From positions 1-32,671 of the forward strand of contig DAIDAU010000359.1 of the NCBI GenBank assembly GCA_027310465.1: a DNA stretch of 32,671 nucleotides. Reading direction: 5' to 3'. The position numbers were made by a program, and so were the translations under genes. Positions 15,002-25,599 of the stretch are shown here, piece by piece. Every line of letters starts with the position of its first letter. The stretch's first letter is position 1. The DNA is from Rhodocyclaceae bacterium. Its GTDB lineage: Bacteria; Pseudomonadota; Gammaproteobacteria; Burkholderiales; Rhodocyclaceae. Under the pieces are notes generated by a model. It was given only the letters and a program-made list of their open reading frames with translations. It was not told the DNA's origin and searched no databases.

Positions 15002-17719
15002 ATGCACCAATCCGGCATCGCGCCGTTCCGCAAGTACTTCGTCGGCATCAACTCCCTGGCGGAGCTGGCCACCAAGAAGGACCGCGTCTGCGTCCTCAAC
15101 ATCACCGGCGGCGAGTCGCGCACCGTCACGCCCGTCAGCCACATCTATTCGGGCGGCAACATCGTCTGCGGCACGGCGCCCGGCCGTTCCGGCTCGGCCA
15201 TGAAGACCGCGGCGGGCGACATCCCCGTGTTCGACAATATGGCGGAGGCCGTCAATGCCGGCGTCAAATTCAACGTCGTCGTCGTGTACCTGCCGCCGTC
15301 CGGCGTGCGCGACGGCGTCATCGAGGCGATCCGGGTCAATCCCGACCTCGAGAAGATCGTCATCCTGACCGAAAAGGTGCCGGTCCGCGACGCGCGCATC
15401 ATCCGCGCCATGGGGCAGTTGCACGGCGTCGACATCTTCGGCGCCAACTGCCTCGGCATCGCCGACGCGCACAACCATATCCGCATCGGCGGCGCCCTGG
15501 GCGGCAGCGCGCCGGAAGAGTCGCTGCTGCCGGGCTCGGTCGCCATCTACTCGAACTCCGGCAACTTCACCACGACCATCGCCGTGTACCTGGCGACGGC
15601 GGGGTGGGGCAGCACCGTGTCGCTGTCGTCCGGCAAGGACATCTACATCCACTACGCGGCGCCCGAATGGGCCCACGCCTTCCACATGGACGACCGCTCC
15701 AAGGCGGCCGTCATGTACGTCGAGCCGGGCGGCTACTACGAGCACGACCTGACGTTCGAGAAGCCCGTCGTCGCCTGCGTCGTCGGCCGCTGGAAGGCCA
15801 AGCTGACCAAGGCCTGCGGCCACGCCGGCGCCATCGCCGGCTCGGGCGACAATGCCTTCGCCAAGGAAGAGTGGTTCATGAAGAAGTTCGGCGTCGACGC
15901 GTTGTTCACGCCGGACAATCCCGTGTGCACCGAAAAGGGCGCCGTCGTCACCAACATCGCCCACATCCCGGCCGCGCTGACGGCCGTGATGGCGAAGCGC
16001 GGCTTGAAGCCGGACTTCGCGCCGGTCGGCGACCTCTCGATGAAGTGCTGGTTCTCCAACACCCAGGGCATCGAACTGCCGAAGCCCCTGAATCCGCCCG
16101 TGGTCAAGGCGATGGCACCGTACGACGAGCAGATCGGCTCGCTCGGCGAGCAGGTCGGCGCCGTCTTCGCGCGCCAGTCGATGAAGGACGCCTCCGGCGC
16201 CTCGATGATGGATTCGAAGACCCAGGTCACGCGCGTCCATGGCGTCGCCGTGCTTGACTCCTCGACGCACGCCTTCGAGGAGAACCTGGTCCAGAGCCTG
16301 ATCCGCGAGTACCCGGACGCCAACGGCATCAAGCTGGCCAACGTCGCGCTCAACGCCTTCGTCAACCGGGCCGGCCACATCGGCCTGGCTGCGGCCGACG
16401 CCGCGCGCGAATCCGGCAACGCTCCGAATACGGTGCTCGCCGCGGCCGTCGCGATGGTGGGGCCGAAGGATGTCGAGTTTTCGCGGCATGCCGCGGCGAC
16501 GCTGGTGAACCTGTTCAAGAAGGTCCATATCGACGATCCCGCCGCGAGCGGCGTCGATTTCAGCGCCCAGCTCGGCGCGGCGGAGGCCGACGCGCTGGTG
16601 TCCTCGGCCGCCTGCGAACGCGGCGCCGCCATGCTGGCGGCCATCAAGGCGCGCGGCGCGAAGTCGATGTTCGTCGACTTCCTCGAAGCGCTGGCGCAGA
16701 AGACCGGCAAGCACCTGCGCGGCCAGGTCGTCCTCGCCGCGATCGCCACGCATCTCGGCTGGAAACCGCTGATGCGCAAGCGCCTCTCGGCGCTGACCGT
16801 CTCGAACATGCCGTGGCACTTCCGCGTGTTCAGCACGCTGATCGGCTCGGCCGCCGGCAGCGCGCAGCAGAGCACGGGCAAGTTCTGCAATGTGGCTGAC
16901 GCCGAGCTGATGAAGTCCTACAGCTTCACCGAGACCGCCTACATGGCGCTGTTCGGCAACCGCCCGGACGCCGACGCCCTCTACGGCTTCTCGGTGCTGC
17001 TGGGCCTCATCACCTCGAACGGCCCGGGCACGATCTCCGCCCAGGGCGCGAAGGGCGCAGTCAGCGCGGATGGTCCGGAAGCCCCGGAACGCGTGCAAAT
17101 CAACAAGGGATACATCGGCTTCCTGACGCATACGGGCTTCGCGCACGGCGGCAACGGCTTCGAAGCGATCGCCTTCCTGCTGGACCGTTTCCGCGATTCC
17201 GGCCTCAAGGACCCCGGCTCCGAGTCCCACGGCCTGGACCTCGCGGCCATGGCGACCGCCTACGCCAAGCAGTACAAGGGCTACAAGTCCAAGGCCAAGG
17301 CCGAGGGCAATATCTCCTACGAGAAGATTCCCTGCGTCAATCACCCGGTGTTCAAGGACAAGGACGTCAACTACGACCCGCGTGAAGTCTTCGTCAACGA
17401 CCTGTTCAGGAAGCGCGGCAGCTACAACGTCTTCCACGACTTCTACCATAACCTGGTGCAGGCCCTCTACAAGACGGGCGTCAGCAAGAACGTGTACTGC
17501 GTCAACGTCGACGCCGTGATTGCCGTGATTCTGCTGAAGATGCTCTGGAAGCCGTACGCCGAAGGCAAGATCAGCGACGCCACCATGGAGGCGGCCGCGT
17601 TCACCACCTTCCTCTTCGGCCGCATGATAGGCTCCGCCGCGGAGATCGACGACCATACCAATCGTGGCCGCAACATGGACACACGGACGCCGGCCTCTGC
17701 CTGCGCCTACGTTTCCTGA
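15002..17719 (+). CDS. aclA: ATP-citrate lyase, large subunit (CoA-binding plus citrate synthase-like domains), extended form
   Basis: The N-terminal CoA-binding Rossmann domain (GTAPGRSGSAMK, about 60-70) and CoA-ligase domain (SNSGNFTTTIAVYLATAGWG; ACGHAGAIAGSGDN with the predicted phospho-histidine His274) are followed by a citrate synthase-like C-terminal domain (about 630-905: LLGLITSNGPGTISAQGA, FAHGGNGFEA, NVDAVIAVILLKMLW). At 905 residues it is roughly 300 longer than the about 610-residue AclA of green sulfur bacteria; the extra part lies between His274 and the C-terminal domain (about 330-620) and has no obvious motif. Large-subunit variants of this kind are known as type II ATP-citrate lyase (Magnetococcus, Riftia symbiont); membership here is inferred. 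GGGAGATAG precedes the ATG. Confidence 0.85.
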   Translation: MHQSGIAPFRKYFVGINSLAELATKKDRVCVLNITGGESRTVTPVSHIYSGGNIVCGTAPGRSGSAMKTAAGDIPVFDNMAEAVNAGVKFNVVVVYLPPSGVRDGVIEAIRVNPDLEKIVILTEKVPVRDARIIRAMGQLHGVDIFGANCLGIADAHNHIRIGGALGGSAPEESLLPGSVAIYSNSGNFTTTIAVYLATAGWGSTVSLSSGKDIYIHYAAPEWAHAFHMDDRSKAAVMYVEPGGYYEHDLTFEKPVVACVVGRWKAKLTKACGHAGAIAGSGDNAFAKEEWFMKKFGVDALFTPDNPVCTEKGAVVTNIAHIPAALTAVMAKRGLKPDFAPVGDLSMKCWFSNTQGIELPKPLNPPVVKAMAPYDEQIGSLGEQVGAVFARQSMKDASGASMMDSKTQVTRVHGVAVLDSSTHAFEENLVQSLIREYPDANGIKLANVALNAFVNRAGHIGLAAADAARESGNAPNTVLAAAVAMVGPKDVEFSRHAAATLVNLFKKVHIDDPAASGVDFSAQLGAAEADALVSSAACERGAAMLAAIKARGAKSMFVDFLEALAQKTGKHLRGQVVLAAIATHLGWKPLMRKRLSALTVSNMPWHFRVFSTLIGSAAGSAQQSTGKFCNVADAELMKSYSFTETAYMALFGNRPDADALYGFSVLLGLITSNGPGTISAQGAKGAVSADGPEAPERVQINKGYIGFLTHTGFAHGGNGFEAIAFLLDRFRDSGLKDPGSESHGLDLAAMATAYAKQYKGYKSKAKAEGNISYEKIPCVNHPVFKDKDVNYDPREVFVNDLFRKRGSYNVFHDFYHNLVQALYKTGVSKNVYCVNVDAVIAVILLKMLWKPYAEGKISDATMEAAAFTTFLFGRMIGSAAEIDDHTNRGRNMDTRTPASACAYVS

Positions 17720-17741
17720 TCGGGACGCTGGACAGGGATAA

Positions 17742-19988
<2,247 letters not shown>

Positions 19989-19994
19989 CCCACC

Positions 19995-20029
19995 GGCGGG
20001 AGTCGGCCGCTGCCGATTCCCGCCATTTT
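19995..20029 (+). terminator. Hairpin with short T-run between icd and acnB (partial terminator or processing site)
   Basis: GGCGGGAGTCGGC (19995-20007) pairs with GCCGATTCCCGCC (20012-20024), thirteen pairs with one G-T wobble and a CGCT loop, then ATTTTG with four T residues (20026-20029). It lies 15 bases before the acnB ATG inside an otherwise tight operon. The T-run is short, so it may lower downstream expression or stabilise the upstream mRNA instead of stopping transcription. Confidence 0.65.
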
Positions 20030-20043
20030 GAATAAAGGACCCG

Positions 20044-22608
20044 ATGACCATGCTTGAAGCCTATCGAGCCCAAGTTGCCGAGCGCGAAGCACTTGGCATC
20101 CCGCCCCTGCCGCTGACGCCTGCGCAGACGAAGGACCTCGTCGCGCTGCTGAAGAATCCGCCCAAGGGCGAGGAAGCCTTCCTCGTCGAACTCATCACCC
20201 ACCGCGTTCCTGCCGGCGTCGACGATGCCGCCAAGGTGAAGGCCGAGTTTCTCGCCGCCGTCGCCAACGGTGCAGTGAAGAGCCCGATCTCGAAGGTGCG
20301 CGCCACGGAACTGCTCGGCAGCATGCTCGGGGGTTTCAACGTCAAGCCGCTGATCGATTTGCTGGCCGATGCCGAATGCGGCGCCGCGGCCGCCCAGGCG
20401 CTCAAGCACACGCTGCTGGTCTTCGACTTCTTCAACGAGGTCAAGGCGCTGGCCGACAAGGGCAATGCCAACGCCAAGTCCGTCATGCAGTCCTGGGCCG
20501 ACGCCGAGTGGTTCACCTCGCGCGCCGGCGTGCCGGAAAGCCTGACGGTCACCGTCTTCAAGGTCTCGGGCGAGACCAACACCGACGATCTGTCTCCCGC
20601 GACCGATGCGTGGAGCCGTCCCGACATTCCGCTGCACGCGCTGGGCATGCTGAAGAACCCGCGCGCCGGCATCACCCCCGACGAGCCGGGCAAGCTCGGC
20701 CCCGTCAAGCTGCTGCAGGAACTCAAGGCCAAGGGCCACCTCGTCGCCTACGTCGGCGACGTCGTCGGCACGGGCTCCTCGCGCAAGTCGGCGACCAACT
20801 CGGTGCTGTGGTGGACGGGCGAGGACATCCCATTCGTGCCGAACAAGCGCTACGGCGGCGTCTGCCTCGGCTCCAAGATCGCGCCGATCTTCTTCAACAC
20901 CATGGAAGACGCCGGCGCGCTGCCGGTGGAGCTCGACGTGTCGCAGATGGAAATGGGCGACGTCGTCGAGCTGCGCCCGCTGGAAGGCAAGGCGCTCAAG
21001 AACGGCAACGTCATTGCAGAATTCAAGATCAAGTCCGACGTGATCTTCGACGAAGTGCGCGCCGGCGGACGCATCAACCTGATCGTCGGCCGCGGTCTCA
21101 CCGCCAAGGCGCGCGAAGCGCTGGGCCTCGCGCCCTCGACGCTGTTCCGCCTGCCGGTCCAGCCAGCGGACACCGGCAAGGGCTACACGCTGGCGCAGAA
21201 GATGGTCGGCAAGGCCTGCGGCGTCGCGGGCGTGCGTCCGGGCGCCTACTGCGAACCCAGGATGACGACGGTCGGCTCGCAGGACACGACGGGCCCGATG
21301 ACGCGCGACGAGATGAAGGACCTGGCGTGCCTCGGCTTCTCCGCCGACCTCGTGATGCAGTCGTTCTGCCACACGGCGGCCTATCCGAAGCCCGTCGACG
21401 TCAAGACCCACAAGACGCTGCCCGAATTCATCTCCAGCCGCGGCGGCGTCGCCCTGCGTCCGGGCGACGGCGTGATCCATTCCTGGCTCAACCGCATGCT
21501 GCTGCCCGACACGGTAGGAACCGGCGGTGACTCGCACACGCGCTTTCCGCTCGGCATATCCTTCCCGGCCGGCTCAGGCCTGGTGGCCTTCGCCGCCGCG
21601 ACCGGCATGATGCCGCTCGACATGCCCGAATCCGTGGTGGTGCGCTTCAAGGGCCAGATGCAGCCCGGCATCACCCTGCGCGACCTGGTGAACGCGATTC
21701 CCTACGTCGCCATCCAGCGCGGCCTGCTGACCGTCGAAAAGAAGGGCAAGAAGAATGTCTTCTCCGGCACGATCCTGGAGATCGAAGGCCTCGAGAATCT
21801 CAAGGTCGAGCAGGCCTTCGAACTGGCCAACGCCTCCGCCGAGCGCTCCGCCGCGGCCTGCACGGTCAAGCTGTCGAAGGAATCGGTCGCCGAGTACACG
21901 CGCTCCAACGTCGCGCTGCTCAAGTGGATGGTCGCCAACGGCTACCAGGACAAGAAGACGCTCGAACGCCGCATCGCCGCCATGGAAGCCTGGCTGGCCA
22001 ACCCGGAACTGCTCGAAGCCGACAAGGATGCCGAGTACGCGGCCGTGTTCGAGATCGACATGTCCTCAATCCGCGAGCCGATCGTCGCCTGCCCGAACGA
22101 TCCGGACGACGTGAAGCTGCTGTCGCAGGTCGCCGGCGACAAGATCGACGAGGTCTTCATCGGCTCCTGCATGACCAACATCGGCCACTTCCGCGCCGCC
22201 GGCAAGATGCTGACCGGCAAGACCGACATCCCGACCCGCCTGTGGATCGCGCCGCCGACGAAGATGGATGCCGGCGTGCTGCGCGAGGAGGGCTACTACA
22301 GCATGCTCGGCCAGGCGGGGGCGCGCATGGAGATCCCGGGCTGCTCGCTGTGCATGGGCAACCAGGCGCAGACGCACAAAGGCATCACGGCGATGTCGAC
22401 CTCGACGCGCAACTTCCCGAACCGTCTCGGCATCGACACCCGCGTCTACCTCGGCTCGGCCGAACTCGCTTCGGTGTGCGCCATGCTGGGCCGCATCCCG
22501 ACGGTCGCCGAATACATGGAGCAGTACCAGCCCGTGGCCGAGAAGGCCGGCGACATCTATCGCTACATGAACTTCGACCAGATCGACGAGTATCGCGCCG
22601 CCGCTTGA
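20044..22608 (+). CDS. acnB: Aconitate hydratase B
   Basis: A [4Fe-4S] enzyme interconverting citrate and isocitrate. The 854 residues show AcnB order: an N-terminal HEAT-like domain ([22 protein letters not shown], to about 160), then the swivel-type domain placed N-terminally ([39 protein letters not shown]), and the catalytic part with [23 protein letters not shown]. Cluster cysteines are Cys709 ([10 protein letters not shown]), Cys767 and Cys770 (GCSLCMGNQ), close to E. coli 710, 769 and 772. Two in-frame ATGs, 20044 and 20050, are possible; AAAGGA at 20034-20039 fits either. Many such enzymes also act on 2-methylisocitrate. It is placed between icd and the frd genes. Confidence 0.96.
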   Translation: MTMLEAYRAQVAEREALGIPPLPLTPAQTKDLVALLKNPPKGEEAFLVELITHRVPAGVDDAAKVKAEFLAAVANGAVKSPISKVRATELLGSMLGGFNVKPLIDLLADAECGAAAAQALKHTLLVFDFFNEVKALADKGNANAKSVMQSWADAEWFTSRAGVPESLTVTVFKVSGETNTDDLSPATDAWSRPDIPLHALGMLKNPRAGITPDEPGKLGPVKLLQELKAKGHLVAYVGDVVGTGSSRKSATNSVLWWTGEDIPFVPNKRYGGVCLGSKIAPIFFNTMEDAGALPVELDVSQMEMGDVVELRPLEGKALKNGNVIAEFKIKSDVIFDEVRAGGRINLIVGRGLTAKAREALGLAPSTLFRLPVQPADTGKGYTLAQKMVGKACGVAGVRPGAYCEPRMTTVGSQDTTGPMTRDEMKDLACLGFSADLVMQSFCHTAAYPKPVDVKTHKTLPEFISSRGGVALRPGDGVIHSWLNRMLLPDTVGTGGDSHTRFPLGISFPAGSGLVAFAAATGMMPLDMPESVVVRFKGQMQPGITLRDLVNAIPYVAIQRGLLTVEKKGKKNVFSGTILEIEGLENLKVEQAFELANASAERSAAACTVKLSKESVAEYTRSNVALLKWMVANGYQDKKTLERRIAAMEAWLANPELLEADKDAEYAAVFEIDMSSIREPIVACPNDPDDVKLLSQVAGDKIDEVFIGSCMTNIGHFRAAGKMLTGKTDIPTRLWIAPPTKMDAGVLREEGYYSMLGQAGARMEIPGCSLCMGNQAQTHKGITAMSTSTRNFPNRLGIDTRVYLGSAELASVCAMLGRIPTVAEYMEQYQPVAEKAGDIYRYMNFDQIDEYRAAA

Positions 22609-22637
22609 AGTCAAAGGATCACAAAGAAGGAAGGCAA

Positions 22638-23363
22638 ATGGAGACAAAGAAGACGAACGGCCAGGAAGGCGGCAAGCGGCAGCGCCTGTCGACCAACATG
22701 GTGAACGTGTTCATCATGGGCAAGCACCACATCGTCCCCGAGCACGCGACCATCATGCGCGCCATCGAGTACGCCGGCCACCAGATCATCCGCGGGGCGG
22801 GATGCCGCGAAGGCTTCTGCGGCGCCTGCGGCACCATCTACCGCCTGCCCGGCGACTACCGCATGCACACGGGGCTGGCCTGCACCACGCTGGTCAAGGA
22901 GGGCATGGTCCTGACGCAGGTGCCCTTCGTGCCTATGCTGAAGGCGGTCTACGACATCGAAACGCTCAAGCCGGACGTCAGCGCCATCGAGCAGGTCTAT
23001 CCGCAGACCTTCCGCTGCGTCGCCTGCGGCACCTGCAGCAAGGCCTGTCCGCAAGGCATCCCGGTGATGGACTACATCCAGGCCGCCATGCGCGGCGACG
23101 TCGCCGAAGTGGCCGACATCGCCTTCGACTGCGTCGCCTGTGGCCTGTGCGCGCTGCGCTGCCCGGCGGAGTTGATCCAGCACGAGGTCGGCATCCTCTC
23201 CAAGCGCCTCACCGGCCGTTACCTGCGCAAGGAGAGCACCGAGGTCGACGAGCGTCTCGACCAGGTCCGCTCGGGCAAGTTCGAGCAGGAGTACGCGGAG
23301 CTGATGGCGATGGACAAGCAGACGCTGTCGAAGCTCTATTACGACCGCGACATCGAGCCCTGA
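22638..23363 (+). CDS. frdB: Fumarate reductase/succinate dehydrogenase-type iron-sulfur subunit
   Basis: A 241-residue electron-transfer subunit with an N-terminal [2Fe-2S] domain (GAGCREGFCGACG: Cys56, Cys61, Cys64, and a fourth near Cys79) and a C-terminal helical domain with two CxxCxxCxxxCP motifs, CVACGTCSKACP (from Cys127) and CVACGLCALRCP (from Cys165). Classical SdhB/FrdB has one [2Fe-2S], one [4Fe-4S] and one [3Fe-4S]; here both distal motifs have four cysteines, suggesting two [4Fe-4S] clusters. No CCG domain is fused, unlike methanogen thiol:fumarate reductase TfrB. ATG 22638 is chosen because it follows GGAAGG and the AcnB stop; the upstream open frame lies inside acnB. Assigning direction (fumarate reduction) is inference. 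Confidence 0.83.
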   Translation: METKKTNGQEGGKRQRLSTNMVNVFIMGKHHIVPEHATIMRAIEYAGHQIIRGAGCREGFCGACGTIYRLPGDYRMHTGLACTTLVKEGMVLTQVPFVPMLKAVYDIETLKPDVSAIEQVYPQTFRCVACGTCSKACPQGIPVMDYIQAAMRGDVAEVADIAFDCVACGLCALRCPAELIQHEVGILSKRLTGRYLRKESTEVDERLDQVRSGKFEQEYAELMAMDKQTLSKLYYDRDIEP

Positions 23364-23391
23364 CGGCCCGCATCCACTTGGAGTTCCGACG

Positions 23392-25119
23392 ATGTATCCA
23401 GAATACCTGAACGAATCGCTGAAGGCCTTCGAGCGCACCCGCGCCAAGCGCCTCGAGCTCGCCCTGACCGGCAAGCCGGTGTTCCCGCCCATGAACGCCG
23501 ACGAGCGCAAGGACGTGCTTTCCAAGTACCACCCCGACTTCGCGGCGGGCTCCAAGCGCGTGGGGCGCGTCGGCCCGAACCGCGGCGAGGAACTGACGAC
23601 GGAAGTCGCCGAAATCCTCGAAGCCCACTCAATGATCGAGCCGAAGCTGATGGACATCCATCTGCGCGAGCCCGACTACGAAACCGACCTGCTGATCATC
23701 GGCGGCGGCGGCGCCGGCTGCTGGGCGGCCATCACCGCCGCGCGCAACGGCTGCAAGTCGCTGATCGCCACCAAGCTGCGCATGGGCGACGCCAACACCA
23801 TGATGTCCGAGGGCGGCATGCAGGCCGCCGTCTCGCGCACCGACTCGCCGACGCGCCACTTCCTCGACGCCATGGGCGGCGGCCACTTCGAGAACATGCC
23901 CGAGCTCGTCAAGGTGCTGACCCAGGACGGCCCGGACGTCGTGCGCGACCTCGAGAACCTCGGCGTCGTCTGGGACAAGATGGACGACGGCTCGATGCAG
24001 GTCCTGCACGGCGGCGGCACGTCGCGCAAGCGCATGGTCTCCTGCCGCGACCTGATCGGCGCCACCATCATGCGCACGCTGATGGACGAGGTGAAGAACC
24101 ATCCCGACATGATCGCCGTGCGCGAGTTCGAACCGGCGGTCGAACTGATCCTCGACGACAAGGGCCACTGCGCCGGCGCCGTGCTCTACAGCCTGGACAC
24201 CGAGCAGTTCCTGACGGTGAAGGCCAAGGCCACCGTGATCACCACCGGCGGTTTCGGCCGGCTGCACATCCGCGGCTTCGCCACCACCAACCACTACGGC
24301 GCCACCGGCGACGGCCTCGTCATGGCCTACCGCGCGGGAGCCAAGCTCAAGTTCATGGACTCGGTGCAGTACCACCCGACCGGTGCGGTGTTCCCCGAGC
24401 AGATCGCCGGCTTCCTGGTGACCGAGAAGATCCGCGGCGCCGGCGGCCAGCCGCTCAACAAGAACGGCGAGCTGTTCGTCTTCCCGCGCGAGCCGCGCGA
24501 CGTCGAGTCCGCCGCGATCATCCGCGAGTGCAGCCCCGACCGCAACATGGGCGTCGACACCTACGCCGGCCGCCTGGGCGTATGGCTCGACTCGCCGATC
24601 ATCGACATGATCCACGGCGAAGGCTACGTGCGCCACCAGTTCCCCGGCATCTGCCGCCAGTTCGACCGCTTCGGCATCGACATCGCCAAGCAGCCGATGC
24701 TGATCTACCCGTCGCTGCACTACCAGAACGGCGGCGTCGGCATCAACGAGCGCTGCGAGACCAACATCCCCGGCCTGTACGTCGCGGGCGAGGCTTCCGG
24801 CGGCGTGCACGGCCGCAACCGCCTGATGGGCAACTCGGTGCTCGACTACAACGTCTTCGGCCGCCGCGCCGGCCAGTACGCCAGCGAATACGCCAAGAAG
24901 GCCAAGCTCGGCAAGCTCAACGTCGATCACGTCGCCACCCACGCCGCCGAACTGGCGCGCGAGGGCATCGACACCGACCTGGTGTCGCCGCTGATCCTGC
25001 CGTCCTACACGCCCGAGGACGTCAAGATCCAGCAGATGGCCCGCCTGGGCAACATCCCGGCCCGCCATTCGATGCTGCGCAGCCGGTTTACGCCTGGGGA
25101 GCGGAAGACGCACCTGTAA
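23392..25119 (+). CDS. frdA: Fumarate reductase/succinate dehydrogenase-type flavoprotein, lacking the covalent-FAD histidine
   Basis: The 575-residue flavoprotein has a Rossmann FAD motif LLIIGGGGAGCWAAI (from about 100), the substrate-capping region, HPTGAVFPEQIAGFLVTEKIRGAGG, and the C-terminal VAGEASGGVHGRNRLMGNS. Where SdhA and membrane FrdA have SHTVAAQGG with the FAD-linking histidine, this protein reads ANTMMSEGG with Asn135 at that place, so FAD should be non-covalent, as in L-aspartate oxidase and soluble fumarate reductases. No membrane-anchor gene (C or D subunit) follows. frdB precedes by 28 bp. APS reductase-like or aspartate-oxidase-like activity is less likely given the paired FrdB. 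This is probably the last gene of the long operon. Confidence 0.83.
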   Translation: MYPEYLNESLKAFERTRAKRLELALTGKPVFPPMNADERKDVLSKYHPDFAAGSKRVGRVGPNRGEELTTEVAEILEAHSMIEPKLMDIHLREPDYETDLLIIGGGGAGCWAAITAARNGCKSLIATKLRMGDANTMMSEGGMQAAVSRTDSPTRHFLDAMGGGHFENMPELVKVLTQDGPDVVRDLENLGVVWDKMDDGSMQVLHGGGTSRKRMVSCRDLIGATIMRTLMDEVKNHPDMIAVREFEPAVELILDDKGHCAGAVLYSLDTEQFLTVKAKATVITTGGFGRLHIRGFATTNHYGATGDGLVMAYRAGAKLKFMDSVQYHPTGAVFPEQIAGFLVTEKIRGAGGQPLNKNGELFVFPREPRDVESAAIIRECSPDRNMGVDTYAGRLGVWLDSPIIDMIHGEGYVRHQFPGICRQFDRFGIDIAKQPMLIYPSLHYQNGGVGINERCETNIPGLYVAGEASGGVHGRNRLMGNSVLDYNVFGRRAGQYASEYAKKAKLGKLNVDHVATHAAELAREGIDTDLVSPLILPSYTPEDVKIQQMARLGNIPARHSMLRSRFTPGERKTHL

Positions 25120-25151
25120 GCAGCTGGCTGGAATACCGGGGGTTTTAATCC

Positions 25152-25425
25152 GCCGAGGGCGACGGGTGGTCGTCGCCGCTCCGTGTCCCCCGGCGGACAA
25201 GAGCGATAAAGCGTCCGCCTCCTCCTGTACCTACGCGTCGACGACCACCCGCCACCCTCGGCTCGACGCCCTGCCGTTCTGGACCTATCGGGCCGGCACC
25301 ATGGTTCCGCGCTCGGGCTGATGGGGTGGTCCGCTGCGCGTAAGTAAAGGAGGAGGCGGACGCCTTATCGTCTTTGTCCGCCGGGGGACATGGAGCGCAG
25401 CGGACCACCCCGTCGGCCCGAGCGC
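25152..25425. repeat. Structured repeat element, copy A: two long hairpins in opposite orientation
   Basis: Two hairpin units, A1 (25152-25262) and A2 (25309-25425), are separated by 46 bp. In A1 an outer arm starting GCCGAGGG pairs with the end CCCTCGGC over about 23 bp; in A2 an outer arm starting GCGCTCGGG pairs with CCCGAGCGC. Inside each unit is a conserved core with its own apical hairpin (GGCGGAC pairing with GTCCGCC) flanked by a CCCCC stretch on one side and a TCCTCC stretch on the other; the A2 core is the reverse complement of the A1 core. The element begins soon after the frdA stop (homology to copy B starts near 25126). It has no coding capacity, no T-run and no recognised family name. 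Confidence 0.9.
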
Positions 25426-25558
25426 TCGCACCCTCGCACCAACCGAAGGCGACCAACTTATGCCCCGATAAGTCCGGCTCTCTCAGCCGAGAAGAGCGCC
25501 ATTGTTGCATCGCGATTACCACATTTGCGGTACGATTACGCCCTCGCAATATGCAACC

Positions 25559-25585
25559 GGCCGACGTCCGTTCGGCCATTTTTTT
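25559..25585 (+). terminator. Intrinsic terminator or attenuator in the pyc leader
   Basis: GGCCGA (25559-25564) pairs with TCGGCC (25572-25577) around a 7-base loop, followed at once by seven T residues (25579-25585). The T-run ends 14 bases before the pyc ATG (25600), leaving room only for the ribosome site GGAG (25591-25594). A pyc transcript must therefore pass through this hairpin, which points to attenuation or read-through control. A TACGAT at 25531-25536 could be the -10 of a pyc promoter upstream of it. Confidence 0.75.
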
Positions 25586-25599
25586 GCCCCGGAGCCCCC

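Noticed and set aside
14966-17656. Very long open frames on the minus strand (also 25516-28842, 17751-20051, 12709-15144, 8329-10302)
   Set aside because: They lie exactly antisense to well-recognised genes and translate to Arg/His/Asp-rich sequence with no family motifs. High GC at third positions removes stops in the antisense frame.
13702-17719. Succinyl-CoA synthetase alpha and beta subunits
   Set aside because: The beta-like subunit is compatible, but the partner is 905 residues with a citrate synthase-like C-terminal domain, which succinyl-CoA synthetase lacks.
25152-25425. CRISPR array or insertion-sequence ends
   Set aside because: There are no regularly spaced short direct repeats with unique spacers, no cas gene and no transposase; the structure is paired inverted hairpins.
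25145-25579. Small proteins overlapping repeat copies A and B (also 28626-29186 and 25374-25673)
   Set aside because: These frames run through the hairpin repeats; the similar peptides come from the repeat DNA and not from conserved coding sequence.
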